64,000 nt of DNA from positions 243,566,166-243,630,165 of the forward strand of contig CM077666.1 in assembly GCA_039707655.1 (NCBI GenBank). Reading direction: 5' to 3'. The notes below the pieces were generated by a model, which saw only the letters and a list, made by a program, of their open reading frames with translations, did not search any database and was not told the origin of the DNA. Origin of the DNA: Elymus sibiricus. Taxonomy: Eukaryota > Streptophyta > Magnoliopsida > Poales > Poaceae. Both the position numbers and the translations under genes were made by a program. Of this stretch, positions 44,093 through 55,267 are shown piece after piece; within the stretch, counting starts at the first letter, position 1, and every line of letters starts with the position of its first letter.

Positions 44093-44290
44093 GTCAACAG
44101 TTTTCCACGAGCCTATAACTAGCGATCGCCACAATAACCGTAAGATCTGCATCCAACGGTGGCACCTATTGGACACAAACAGCAATAAAAAAGAAATGCC
44201 ATGGCATTTTACAAAACTGCCACACCACGCCCCTCCCCTACACATGACACTGCCACGCGAGCGTTCGCAACTGCCACGTTTGGGTTGCAC
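44093..44290. repeat. Direct repeat left of the SINA-like gene
   Basis: About 190 bp containing AACCGTAAGATCTGCATCCA, AAAGAAATGCCATGGCATTT and ACAAAACTGCCACACCACGC. A close copy lies at 46285-46460, same orientation, so the SINA-like gene is bracketed by direct repeats 2.2 kb apart. Confidence 0.85.
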
Positions 44291-44672
44291 TTGGCTCTTC
44301 GCCTCTTCGGGAAGTTGTACTACAGTATATGCTTCTAGCAATCTGACACCGAATGAACTGTTGCATGTCCACCGCGTGGGGGAGGGAGAGCGTGTTGTAA
44401 GCAAAATCTTCTCCTCGTCCTGCGAGCCACCACGCGCATGGGCGAGGGAGAGGGCATAGTAATCAAGCTTCTCCTTGTAGTACGAGCTGACGCGACACAT
44501 CAAAGCACTACACTCGATTTTCTCAAAAAGTTGTTTTTACTGATGCATAAATTACAATGCATGCATGCATGCCATGAGTTTCCTTTTGATCCTTGCATGT
44601 GTTGATTTAATGCACCTTGAAGTATGAACATGTGATGGTAAAACTTCTAATGCCTCGGCCCTAAAGTGAGAG

Positions 44673-45584
44673 ATGGTGGTGCACGAGGAGGGCGAGATCA
44701 TGCCGACGGAACAGGACCCGACGATGGAAGTCTTTATGGACCTCACCATGCTCCACTGCCCCTTCTGCCTCCTCTCCTTGAAGCCTCCGGTGTATGAGGT
44801 TCGAATACATCTCGTCCGTTTGGTTGATTGAGCAAGGCGCAATTTTCTTGATTGACGTGGTGTTCGATTGATTTGTGCAGTGCAAGGGAGGGCATCTAGC
44901 ATGTGCGGACTGCCGCGGCGAGCGCCCCGGGAACCGGCGGCAGTGCCAGAAGTGCGAGCGCGGTGGCGGCTTCGATGTGCGCAACACTGCGATGGACGCT
45001 GTGCTCTCCTCGGCGAGGGTGGAGTGCCAGCACAAAGGCTGTGGGCTCTACGTCACTTATTACAAGCTCGACGATCACCAGAGCGCGTGTCCACTCACGC
45101 TGTGCAAGTGCCCCATGCCCGGCTGCGGCTACGAAGGCCGCCGCCGGCGCTCCCCAACCACCTCAGCACCGTGCACCCCATGCCCATGCACAGAATCCAG
45201 TACGGCAAGGTGCTCCAGCTGCAGGTGCCGGTGTTGGAGCCGCCATGCTTGCTATCCATAGAGCAGGATGACCGCGTGTTTTTCATGGTCGATGGCGCGC
45301 TCGGCATCGGCGCGCCTATCGCCATGTCGGTCGTCTGCATCAGAGCGGGGGCGTCCCCACCGCCGCACTATGCGGCCAAGGTGTGGCCGAACGGGCCGCC
45401 GGGGGTGCCCAACGGCAGGACCAACACCATCAAGGTGGAAATCGAAGTGACAAGCAGCAAGGAGCCCGGCGCCGTCGCCGTGGAGGAGCTGGCCTTCTTG
45501 ATAGTGCCGCCCAAGCTGCTGGCCGGGGCTGGGTCGTCGAGGACGGTGTCCCTCCACATTCAGATTGACAAGCTCACCTCCTAA
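44673..45584 (+). pseudogene. SINA-like E3 ubiquitin ligase gene with one frameshift
   Basis: Exon 1 (44673-44798) starts MVVHEEGEIMPTEQDPTMEV and ends LHCPFCLLSLKPPVYE. The intron 44799-44880 (GTTCGA...TTGTGCAG) keeps phase 0. Exon 2 (44881-45584) continues CKGGHLACADCRGERPGN and RRQCQKC, completing a C3HC4-like RING, then the SIAH-type finger VECQHKGCGLYVTYYKLDDH and CKCPMPGCGYEG. Just after YEG (about 45137-45150) a run of CCG repeats has lost one base. The frame then shifts and the rest (ALPNHLSTVHPMPMHRIQYG to VSLHIQIDKLTS) is open only in the next frame, to TAA at 45582-45584. SINA-like proteins ubiquitinate substrates through RING (E2 binding) and a SINA substrate-binding domain. The shift lies within the second zinc-binding unit and removes it and the SINA domain, unless it is a sequencing error. 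Confidence 0.85.
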
Positions 45585-46284
45585 ATGATTCCGCAATGCC
45601 TTCTAGCTATCTTAGTAATATGCTAATGTAGGGTTTGTTTGGTCTACTTTACCTTAAGAGATGGTGGATTTTGGTGGGGATGCAGCAATTACTTCAACAT
45701 CACATCAGCAGTTGAAGTAATTCCCAACAGTCGAAGGGATATTTTGTGTCTGTTGGATATAAGATCCTTTGGGTAATAAGTAAACCTAAATATAAGCTGC
45801 TTATATGTTTGTTTGTTAAGGAAGTGTTGCATACTTCTGCGAGTTGACGCGACACATCAAACTAGTACTACTAGTACTCACCCGACTGCGCACCAAGCAG
45901 ACCAATCTCGTGTCGTGTTGGTGCCGTGTGCGGTACCCACATTAAGCAAAACCTCGCGCCTCCAGCTGAGCCTACGCATTTTGAACCTTTGAATCTCAAG
46001 GCCAAGGAGCAACGTGAACCTTTGATAGAGCGAATCGGATGGTTGAGAACACTATCATTCGTAGCTACAGATGCGTGTGTGTGAGACGATGAGTGCATGC
46101 GTGCACCTCTTCTCTTCGTGTATGACGTACTAAACCTAGAGTACAAGTGTATGTGTGTGGCATCGACCTAGAGAGCTAGAGATGGTGTGTGCGAGAAGTC
46201 TCGAGAGAGTCGTGAGCGTAGGTGTGTGCGTGGGAAAGAGGGAGAGAGATGATATGTGTCGATGTAATGCGTGTGAAAAAAAAA
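45585..46284. other. Downstream region of the SINA-like gene
   Basis: Probably 3' untranslated and spacer sequence. AGTTGACGCGACACATCAAA at about 45841 repeats CTGACGCGACACATCAAA at 44484, upstream of the gene. No other gene is supported. Confidence 0.5.
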
Positions 46285-46460
46285 GTCAATAGTTTGCCAC
46301 TAGGCTATTCCTGGCGAACGCCCCAATAACCATAAGATCTGCATACGACGGTGCCAGTTATTGGACAAAAACATCAGTAAAAAAGAAATGCCATGGCATT
46401 TTACAAAACTGCCACACCACGCCCCTACACATGAAACTGCCACGCGATTGTTCGCAACTG
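46285..46460. repeat. Direct repeat right of the SINA-like gene
   Basis: Copy of 44093-44290 with CCATAAGATCTGCATACGAC, AAAGAAATGCCATGGCATTT and AACTGCCACACCACGCCCCT. Same orientation. Confidence 0.85.
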
Positions 46461-48536
46461 GGGAAGCCATGGTCTGCTCCTTGGTGTGATCTATACTATT
46501 ATTAAGACAAAGGGTGCGCTTTTGGCGTGCGGTAGGCAGGGGATCTAGGCCTGTCGGTTTGCTACTCCTCACATGCGGTCGTACATGTCAGTGAGTATCA
46601 AGCCGATGCGTGTCTCTTCGGTGAGCGGCGGGCCGGACCGACTGTCTGTTCGTGCTACTACCCACATGCGGTCGCACATGTTAGTGACGCACCAAGCCGA
46701 TGGGTGTCCCTTCGGTGAGCTGTGGGCCAGACCGACCGTGTGTTGGTGCGATGCGAACGCGACGGGCTGTAAGTTTACAACCTAACTTAATATGTAAAGT
46801 GTAACACTTGCTTTCGCTCCTTAACGAGATTGGTCGATAGAAATCCCCATTAGAAAGGCGAGGGCGGTGTTTTTCCAGTGCGGGAAGCTAGAGAGTTTTT
46901 TTTACTGGAGCGGAGGCATGGGAGTTTGGCCGACGGTTTGCATACGTTTCTCGGGCGCGTACATGGGCCCGCATTCTCGGAGGCCATCGTGGCGGAGCCA
47001 GACGCCCGCAACCTCTCAGACAAAAAAAGGAGGAGCCCGCTGCTGGCTATTTCTATAATTAGTTTTGAAATTCTCAATCGTTCATGTCTGACCTGATATC
47101 AGCCGTTCATTGATGTTGATCCAACGGTCTAGGTGTTTGGGATGCGCGTCTACAATAACCTAAGTGTACCCACCCTAAAAAAAGTGTCTACGTTCTTCTA
47201 GAACCATCGGCACGTCAGTGTGATCAAATCCACACAGGAAGCTGGCAAACAACACCTCCACATGTGCCATGTGGCTTTATTGATGCCCCCCACATCATTT
47301 TATTCATAAATATATTGACTGGAAAAGAGAGACATCACCCTAAACAAGATCTTCCTCATATTTTGTTTCCTACGAAGTAGTGCCATGCTATTGGAATTCC
47401 ATCTTGCTTGCTTTGCACGTACCGGAAGTACTTGTGCCACATCATCTAAAAAGCCTTTCTACACGCATCAAATTATCAATCACGTGGGCTACCTCTTCTT
47501 ATAGAAATGTGCTCCTCCGTGTATACCTGTGTGTGTGTGTGTGAGGGAAGGAGTGCGTGTGTGCACCTCTTCTCTTCATACATGTACTCCACCTAGTGGG
47601 TGTGTCAAAGAGAGAGAGAGAGAGAGATGGTGTGTGCGACATGCCTCTATACATATGTTTGTGTCAAAGAGAGGCCTGCATACATAGTATATGTATGTGC
47701 AAGGGGCGATATACGAGAAGAGTGGGGAAGGATCGTTTACATGAGATATCGATAGAGACAGATAGAGGGAAGAACTTTACGAGAGTACAAGTTCTAGGAC
47801 GAGGGGGGGAGCTTGAAGATGGTGCGAGAGGCCAGGTAAATGAAGATAAGGAAGGAATACAAGTGCAATATTGATAATTAAAGAGAGAGAACAAGAACGT
47901 GCGTGGGCACACGCGTGTGATCGATAGATAAAGTGGAAGGCATGGATGATGAGATGGGGAGGGACAATTAATGTGTGTGTGGTAGGCGGTCCTATCGAGA
48001 GAGGTCGTAGTTCAGTCGATGTGTCTACGTGAGAAAAGAGGGGGAGACCTAACTAGAGATATAGATCAGTCGGTTTGTGTGGGAAAATAGTGAGAGAGAC
48101 CTGGCTACACATAGAGGGAAATCGATTGGTGCACATGCATGCATGTGTCAGAGATAAAGAACTCCCAGAGTGACGAAGAGAGGGAGAGGTGTGTGTGTGG
48201 GGGTGGAGGGGTGCAGCTAGCTAGCTACCTAGGAGATGGTGTGAGAGGCCCATTAGTTAGTTAGCTTGAGACAGTGTAAGAGTGCGAGATGGATAACAAC
48301 AGAGGGGGCGACAGTGCGCGCGTTCCTCAGAGTTAGGGAGGGAGGCATGGATGGTGAGAGGAGGGTAGGACCATATGTGTACATGTTTGTGTGTGGTAGG
48401 CAGACCTAGATAGAGGGGTATATCGATCAGTGTGTGTGGGAAAGAGGCAGATGGAGAGACCTAGAGAGATCGTGGGAAACCTACCTAGAGAACGAGAATG
48501 TGTGTGCACGATGTAGAGGATGCTGAGTGGGGAGTG

Positions 48537-48543
<7 letters not shown>
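46461..48543. other. Intergenic stretch, GT/GA-rich low complexity
   Basis: 46600-46770 holds two copies of a CGGTGAGCNGCGGGCC/ACATGCGGTCGTACATG phrase pair. 47520-48540 is dense in GTGTGTGTG and GAGAGAGAG runs, with motif strings such as GTGTGTGGGAAAGAGG repeated. No gene is supported. Confidence 0.5.

Positions 48544-48605
<62 letters not shown>
48544..48605. repeat. (TA)n microsatellite
   Basis: About 62 bp of uninterrupted TA, likely highly variable between accessions. Confidence 0.97.
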
Positions 48606-48608
<3 letters not shown>

Positions 48609-49420
48609 TGCACGATAGGAAAGTTAATTAGTGGTATATATCCACAAAGAGAGGAGGAGTGTGTGTGTGTGGGTGTAGAAGACTCACATAGATGATAATC
48701 AATATAAAAGTGGATTCAAATATTTGAATAAGAGATCATGATGCTTGTAACCCATGCATGCATGAATATAATGGAGATATGCGTGTGGTTTTGAATCGAA
48801 CATGCTATACTATATACACATCGAACAAGCCCAAATTGATTTGAATTTGAGACACTGATGGCAGGCATCATTTGACCACATTGCATCCATGCATGGACAT
48901 AACTATTCGAATTTGAGATAATGTGTGGCTTTCACAGCTAACATCTAAATGTTGTATGGGGGGGGGGGACGGGGGGCATGCATTGTGTGTGTTAAACACA
49001 TTATACATATGAAAACAGGGTTTAGATTATTCTGAACGTCTAGCTACAGTATGAAATGTACTGTGATTTGAATTCAACATAAAATGGATACAAATATTTG
49101 AATTGGAGATCGTATGGTACATGTAGTTCATATTTAAATAGGATTACTACTATATGCATTTATTCTGTTATTAAGATAATATTTAAATGATGGTATAACT
49201 TGACAACAATCGCATTCAAATAGGGAAAATTGATTCAAATTTAGTCAATATGGTAGACGGCAGTGTTTTGATTTGTTTCTTTTTTGCGGGAGTGTTTTGT
49301 TTTGTTTTTTTTTGTTGTTGAGGGAAGTGCTAATTGATTTGGTACTGTACACGCTAAGCTTGTTCTCCCGATTTTTTTAGTTTTAGTTGTTGTTTTTGAA
49401 TGGCATTTGTAGTAATATAG
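48606..49420. other. AT-rich spacer, related to 39170-39500
   Basis: No gene is supported. 48800-49140 shares several ordered phrases with 39170-39500, and both lie just right of a TA microsatellite. A G run is present at 48959-48969. Confidence 0.45.
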
Positions 49421-50319
49421 TAAAATGGCACATGACTCTCTCTTGTCTTGTACGAATTGTCTTTTGTTTTGTTTTTTTGTACATGTTAAGCTTGTTCTCC
49501 CGAAATTCAAAGCCGCACCTTGTTATCCCAAAATTTTCAAGCTAGAGTATCTCTTTGTCTCTTGTGGTGCGAAACTCCCGCCTCTTCAACCCGCGCCTTG
49601 TTATCCCGAAATTTCAACGCGTGTGAAAACTCCCTCCTCATCTGAAATTGGTCGCGCCGCCCAGACACGCGAAATCCCCCTTCTACCCCTCAGCCGGAAA
49701 TGCCGCCTCGACGTCCCATGGTGAAAACGGGTGGGGGTACTTTCGTAACTTACCCCAAATTTCGGACAAGTGCGTCCCTAAGCCATGGCTTCCCCCTCTC
49801 TTCCCCTGCATTACCCCCATTCATACACCGAGGCCACCAAAACCCGTGAAACCCCACCCTCCTCCATCCGCCACCCGACCGCCGCCCAGCCAGAGCCTCT
49901 TCCCTGACGATGTCGTCCATAGCAACAGCTCGACGTCCCTCATCCACCGCACCGTATGAGGATCTATCATCGATCTCGTCGTCCCGCCGGTTCAGCCGCC
50001 CCGTCCTCCACCTCCAAGGAGCAGCCCCGATGTTCACCTCATCTATCGCACCACCTCCATTCCCATAGCGCCATCTTCACCTGCACCACCGGAACCGCAG
50101 CACCATCACCGATTCCTCGGATGAATCTGAGGCCTAGTCGGCGCCACCAAAGAGGTTCTACACTAATCGCTGCATTTTCTCCTTGATTCGATCTCACGGT
50201 GCTGCCGCTGCTCGATCCCGAGCCACCATGGCGCGGCTCCATCGACGGCGGCATCACCGGCCACTTCCTCCACGGCGTTTCTCCGCCATGGCGTTGCTCC
50301 CTCGGCGGCGACGTCCACA

Positions 50320-50620
50320 TCAGCAAGAGCTGCTATTGCTGCTGCTCCGGCTGTCACAGGCCGTGCTACTCTGCTCTTGCTCTCGCACGCGCTGCTGCTC
50401 TGCTCTTGCTCTCGGTCGCGCGGCTGCTCTGCTCTTGCTCTTGCTCACGCAGCTGATCTACTCTTTCTCGCGCTGCTGCTGCATGAGCAGTAGCTCCGGC
50501 ACTCACTCGCGCTCCTGCTGCTGCTACCCGAGCTGCTGCTATGGCTCTCGCACGCGCTGATGCTCCAGGCGCTGCTACTGCTGCACGACCAGCTGCCCCG
50601 GCTGTTCTCTGGTAGTATGT
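50320..50620. repeat. CTG/CTCTTG-rich simple-sequence block
   Basis: Dominated by GCTGCTGCTCTGCTCTTGCT-type units. Frames in all phases give Leu/Cys/Ser or Ala-rich runs, so no protein is claimed. Confidence 0.8.
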
Positions 50621-50726
50621 TCCCTGCTAGAGCGGCTGTCGATTTAGATCACTGCTTCTCTGCCAGTAATGCTCGAGCGGCCGAAACTACTAGTGCATTG
50701 CTTCTCTGCTACTAGTGCGTTAAGTT

Positions 50727-50857
50727 TCGACAGTAAAATTGAGTTTCGACAGCAAAATTCAGTTTCGAGAGTACATTTCAGTTTCGACAGTAAATTTCAG
50801 TTTTGATAGTAAAATTCAGTTTCGATAGTTAAATTCAGTTTCGGCAGTTAAGTTCAG
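50727..50857. repeat. ~20-bp minisatellite
   Basis: Seven units of the type AGTTTCGACAGTAAAATTC follow one another with small changes (GACAGC, GAGAGT, GATAGT, GGCAGTT). It lies in an intron-like position between ORF1 exon units. Confidence 0.9.
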
Positions 50858-52645
50858 AGATGAGCGGCTGATGTATTTTACATCTAGCACTTTTTGGTGA
50901 TGTATTTTACATCATCTATTGGAGATGCTATTAGAATCCCACTTCAGGTTAACGGTATCTCTCCTGTCCTGCTTCAGCCTCGCCGTCGTACACCTCACTG
51001 GAGCTGCTCCAATGACAAAACCGTCCATGACAGCGGAGCAGTACCCTTGGCTCCATCTCCAGACGCCTAAGAACTTCTTCCCCGCCTCCGATAGCCACAT
51101 CAGCCGTAGCATCTTCAGCGACCAACCCAATGATGCTGAGATTGATATGGCTTCACCAAAGAGGTTGTACACTTGTCGCATCGCTTTTCTACTCTACATG
51201 TAATATATATTGTCCACTGAGCACACGTAGTAATGAGAAATACGAATAGTTTCTCCTATATGACAAGCAGTGAGGTACTAGACAAGTTAGCTATCCGTGA
51301 TGGACTCTCTCGAAAGCCATCATTATTTATTTCTGTGTGTTGGAGCTGTGCATGTGTAGATGGGCCTTGGAGTTGTCCTAGTAGGGCAGTGGGCTAGGTC
51401 CAAAGTAGTAGAAGTAGTACAAAAGCATTTTCAGAGTGTAGGCTTTTGCCTGTTCAAGCCTGCCTACTAGAATCGCCACTGGTTGAAAGGAAAAGTGAAG
51501 GAAAAACATAGGAATTGGAAAGTTTCCTATGGTACTACTATTCATGCATTTGGTTCAAAGTAATGGAGCAAGGGAAAACTGTAGGATTTTTTTCCTTTAG
51601 TGTCTCTTTCAAAGAAAAACCATAGGAATTTTAATATCCACTTGGCCCTACTTTTCAAATTCCTATTCATTAAGAACAAGACTAAGTAATAGTAGCATAA
51701 TAGCATTATAACTGTACATTTTCATGTGGTTTGACTTTAATATGACCATGCTTCTTTGCATTCTTGTGATCTTACAATTCCTGTGAACCAAACACCCAGA
51801 TTGACAGAAATCATGTGTCAGCAAATGCTCTATTTTGCACGTGCATTCCTATCCTATTCATGTGTATTTCCTATCCCTGCGTTGTCAGAATCCTCCAATT
51901 CAATTGAGCCTTTACAGAATTACTTTTGTTACAGATACGTGTCAAAGAAAACTTTGTGTGGTTTGTCCCGCTCCTACCGCACCATCGTCCGCCCCAGCTG
52001 AGCTGCTCCAACGATGGAAGCATCCACCGCAGCAGAGATCCCCCCTCTAGACCGTCTTTTGCCACCTCAGATCTTCTTCCTCGCTGCCGGCAGCCACCAC
52101 CACTGCATTAGCATCATCATCTGAGCAGATGATCTTGAGGACTACACGGGTCCGCAAGAGAGGTTGCACTCTTTCGTGTCTGCTTACGTTATGCATCGCT
52201 TAATATTACTTGCTACTTTATCATCCTGTTCACCTCATAGACTTCGAGTCAGGTTCAAACTAATAATCAAACTTGAGTTTTTAAATGGTTGTGGGGTACA
52301 TATCAGGGCAGCAATGAATAGTATCTCTGTCAAATATCTGCTTAATCTCGGGTGTGTACTATGTGTTTCATGTTGGGTGGGAAACAAACTCTAAAGGAGC
52401 CATTACCTGTATTTTTTAACTAAAGCTATTATCTGCCTGCTATCATGGGTTTTGGGTCTATCCACTGGTTGCTACCATCACTCTGGATTTCTGCATGCAA
52501 TCCTTACATAATCTCACAATGTTTTATTCCTATGCATGTCAGTTATTGTACACAATGGTACTGAACATGTACAACAAAAGAGAAGAGCCTTGCGTGGCAA
52601 TATAATGTCATGCAGACATCGCTCCATGGTGGCCGCAATGACAGC

Positions 52646-53577
52646 TGATGCAGAGCATCCTACGGACATCACCATGTCAAGAGTCCGTTCGCCAAGTGAC
52701 ACGTGTGACATCTACTTCATCTATACAAAGGTGAATCATCTCCTTTACACGTGTCCACTTGTGCCCCTCGAGGATGGTATACTACTTGACCCTCTCTCAT
52801 GTGCATACATAGGTGTGCGCAGAGCTACACATTCATCGAGGAGGAGTCCAAGCTCAAGAGGACATGTACACCATCATCGAGGAGAATGCAAGGAAGAAGG
52901 AATCCAGCAGCTAGAAGAAGAAGCACAGATCAGAAGACCCCGTGCGCACGGCCCTCCCGGACCCCGTGCGCACGGCCCTCCCGGACCCCGTGCGCACGGC
53001 CCTCCCGGACCCCGTGCGCACGGCCTATCCAGAGACTCTCTAGACACCCCGTGCGCACTGGCCTCCAGGACCCCGTGCACAAGGGACCCCCGTGCCCATG
53101 GGGCTAACTTAGCCCGTGCGCACGGGCCTGCCTGCGAGCTAGACGGGGAATACCCCTTTTGCCCCTCCTCTTCATCCCTCACCTCCAGCCACCTATATAT
53201 ATTACGTACCTAGGTCATTTGTTAGGGTTAGCAAAGTACATGATATGATCTAGAGAGAGCTTTGCTCATCTACCCTCTCCCATGGAGATCAATACCTCCT
53301 AGGAGCCCTAGTGGATATCAAGACCCCATCTAGGGAAGGATCCCCATCATAGGATCATCAAGGCATCAACTCCTTCAAGGATTGGGATGAACTAGCTACC
53401 CTCTTTACCTTCTTGTGTTGGATTTGGACCCTTGTATCCCTTTATGTGTATGTGGATCTAGCACATGTGTGATTGGATCTTGTTGATTAAGTGTTTGTTC
53501 TTGTGTTCTTCTTGATTTGCTCCCTTTTCCCCCTCCAAGTGTGAAAATATCTCCACTTAGGGTTCCACCTTACATCA
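52646..53577 (+). mobile_element. 5' LTR of R2
   Basis: TGATGCAGAGCATCCTACGG ... GGGTTCCACCTTACATCA. The TATA region CCTATATATATTACG is at about 53190. U3 carries a motif array at 52940-53130. Ends and TATA-to-end sequence match R1 LTRs in reverse complement, so the two are one lineage. Confidence 0.9.
52940..53130 (+). repeat. CCGTG-NN-CACGG array in U3 of R2 5' LTR
   Basis: Four CCGTGCGCACGG motifs start at 52940, 52964, 52988 and 53012 with an exact 24-bp period, followed by more spaced and partly mutated copies (CCGTGCGCACTGG, CCCGTGCCCATGGGG, CCCGTGCGCACGGG). Because 24 is a multiple of 3, the unit makes open frames in several phases; these are not proteins. Confidence 0.9.
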
Positions 53578-53580
53578 TCT

Positions 53581-53592
53581 TGGATCAGAGCT
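53581..53592 (+). other. Primer-binding site of R2
   Basis: TGGATCAGAGCT starts three bases after the 5' LTR, as in R1. Confidence 0.75.
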
Positions 53593-55259
53593 TAGGTTGA
53601 TTCATATCTTGGAGTCCCTACCCCCCCCCCCCACTTTCTAGCCTGATTTTGTTTGTTTTGGCCAATTTTGAAAATTCCCCACAAAAATAGCCACACCAAT
53701 TTTTTTTGTGATTTGTTGGTTTGATGATGTTTTGTTGATTTTGATCCATGGATTCGAAGTGTTTGAAGTGGATCTAGCTTCCCCCAACCTTCCACCCCAT
53801 TCCCCACCACGAAATCCACCCAATTTTTCTTCAAATCTGAGCTTGAAATCGAGAAATTTCTGCCACCCCCGTGCACACGGGCCCAAGACCCCGTGCCCAC
53901 GGGACCCTGACAAGTCTCTCGACACCCCGTGCCCATGGCCTTGTACCGTGCGCATGGGACCCCGTGCCCACGGGCTCCTAACCCCGTGCGCACGACCCTC
54001 CCAGTCCAGCCACCACTGCTTCACCATTTCGGCCATAACTTTCACATCCGGAGTCCGATTTCGGTGTTCTTTAGCTCGTTGAGTAGCTATTGACATCCAC
54101 CACCCATCTAGACAGGCTACACCACCATTTGACTCCATCATAATTTTGTCATTTTGACATCTTTGTTTAGGCCCTTTACCATCACATTCGCATACACCAC
54201 CACCTTACTCTTCTGCCAACATAACCCGATTTTAACCCAATTTTGTTTGAGATTTTGAGTTGCGATTTCCGTTTCCTAAGGTGTTTCAGCTAATTAGAAA
54301 CGGTTATACATCACCACTCATCATCTCCACGGACTCGACATCAACAACGACCATGTCACCTTTTTAACACCGCCACCGTAAGCAAGGACGCTAACCTCGA
54401 CGACATCTTTGTACATTCTCCTTGCCAATGCATTGTTAACCCCCGAGCCAATCTTGCATCACTTGCCTACCGAGACTAGCCATTTGAGTATTGCTGGGCA
54501 ATGCTACTTGTGCACTTTAGTGATACACGTTCCGCATAGCTATCATTGCGTGCATATATCATCGTATCATCTCTTGTGTCATCAATTGTTCCCGCATATA
54601 CAAAATTGCTATATTGGTTTGAGCATTTCGCATAGTGGCCATAGAAAAAAAAGCTTTTAAGCAAAGAGAAAAAGAAGAAGCAAAGAGCTTGTGAACAATA
54701 GCCATAGCATTGCCACATTGCATAGCATATCAACATCATTGATCATCTTGGATAATCGTGTGCAAGTTCACCGGGAACCATACATACATAGCATAATTGA
54801 GATGGAAAGTTGACACGTTTTGTTTCTATAGGTTGTGCACAAGTTCGTATCACGCCCTTTAGAGCAATCGTGCTAGCATCTCTCTAGCGTTGTGCAACAC
54901 GAGCATTTTCCGTGGATTCCACATTTTGTGCTCATTCCTTGGTTGCATAACCTCACTTATCTATCCGTGTGTGTGTTTCCGTGTGCCATTCATTGCTATT
55001 GGTCTACTTGTTTTACTTGCGAATTTGTGAATCTTTTTCAACATTATTGACTCTTGCTAACAATTGCATAAAATATTTGTGCCACTATCCTCACCAAGCT
55101 ACTCCATAAGCTTTATTGTGTAGGAGTGAGAATTGACAAGATCCGATACCAATTGTGCTATTTCCATAATACCATATTGGGTGATCATTGATCCATCTTC
55201 AACATTGGAAAGGTATATTTGGTCTAGTTGTTCCCTTTCTTCCACTCACATTTGCTCGA
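53593..55259 (+). mobile_element. R2 5' leader
   Basis: About 1.7 kb without a supported gene, matching the R1 leader in order. It includes a motif array at 53870-54000. The stretch 55140-55259 is open in the frame of ORF1, as in R1. Confidence 0.6.
53870..54000 (+). repeat. CCGTG-NN-CACGG array in the R2 leader
   Basis: Several copies and variants (CCGTGCACACGG, CCGTGCCCACGG, CCGTGCCCATGG, CCGTGCGCACGA) begin about 295 bp after the 5' LTR, the same place as the R1 leader array. The motif is that of this element's own U3. Confidence 0.85.
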
Positions 55260-55267
55260 GTCTTGTG

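Larger units (their letters stand above)
49421..52645 (+). pseudogene. CACTA-2 ORF1-like gene, repeated upstream exons
   Basis: Three related exon-like units lie at about 49975-50170, 50975-51190 and 51965-52175. Each holds an Ala/Pro/Ser-rich stretch (GCTGCTCC...CGATG or GCAGCCCCGATG), then GCCACCAAAGAGGTTCTACA, TCACCAAAGAGGTTGTACAC or CCGCAAGAGAGGTTGCACTC, then a donor-like border. They look like serial duplications of one exon of a plus-strand CACTA gene that continues after retrotransposon R2. Start codon and full exon chain cannot be fixed by eye, and stops interrupt several units. R2 is inserted at 52645/59463 within an exon-like stretch. Confidence 0.45.

Noticed and set aside
50183..50560. 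Ser/Cys/Leu-rich frames of up to 125 codons.
   Set aside because: Simple CTG/CTCTTG sequence gives open frames in several phases; there is no conserved motif.
52536..53213. A 225-codon plus-strand frame rich in repeated Arg-Ala-His-Gly-Pro-Pro-Gly-Pro.
   Set aside because: It lies in the LTR of R2 and its repeats come from the 24-bp period of the motif array, which is a multiple of 3. The same array makes open frames on the other strand too.
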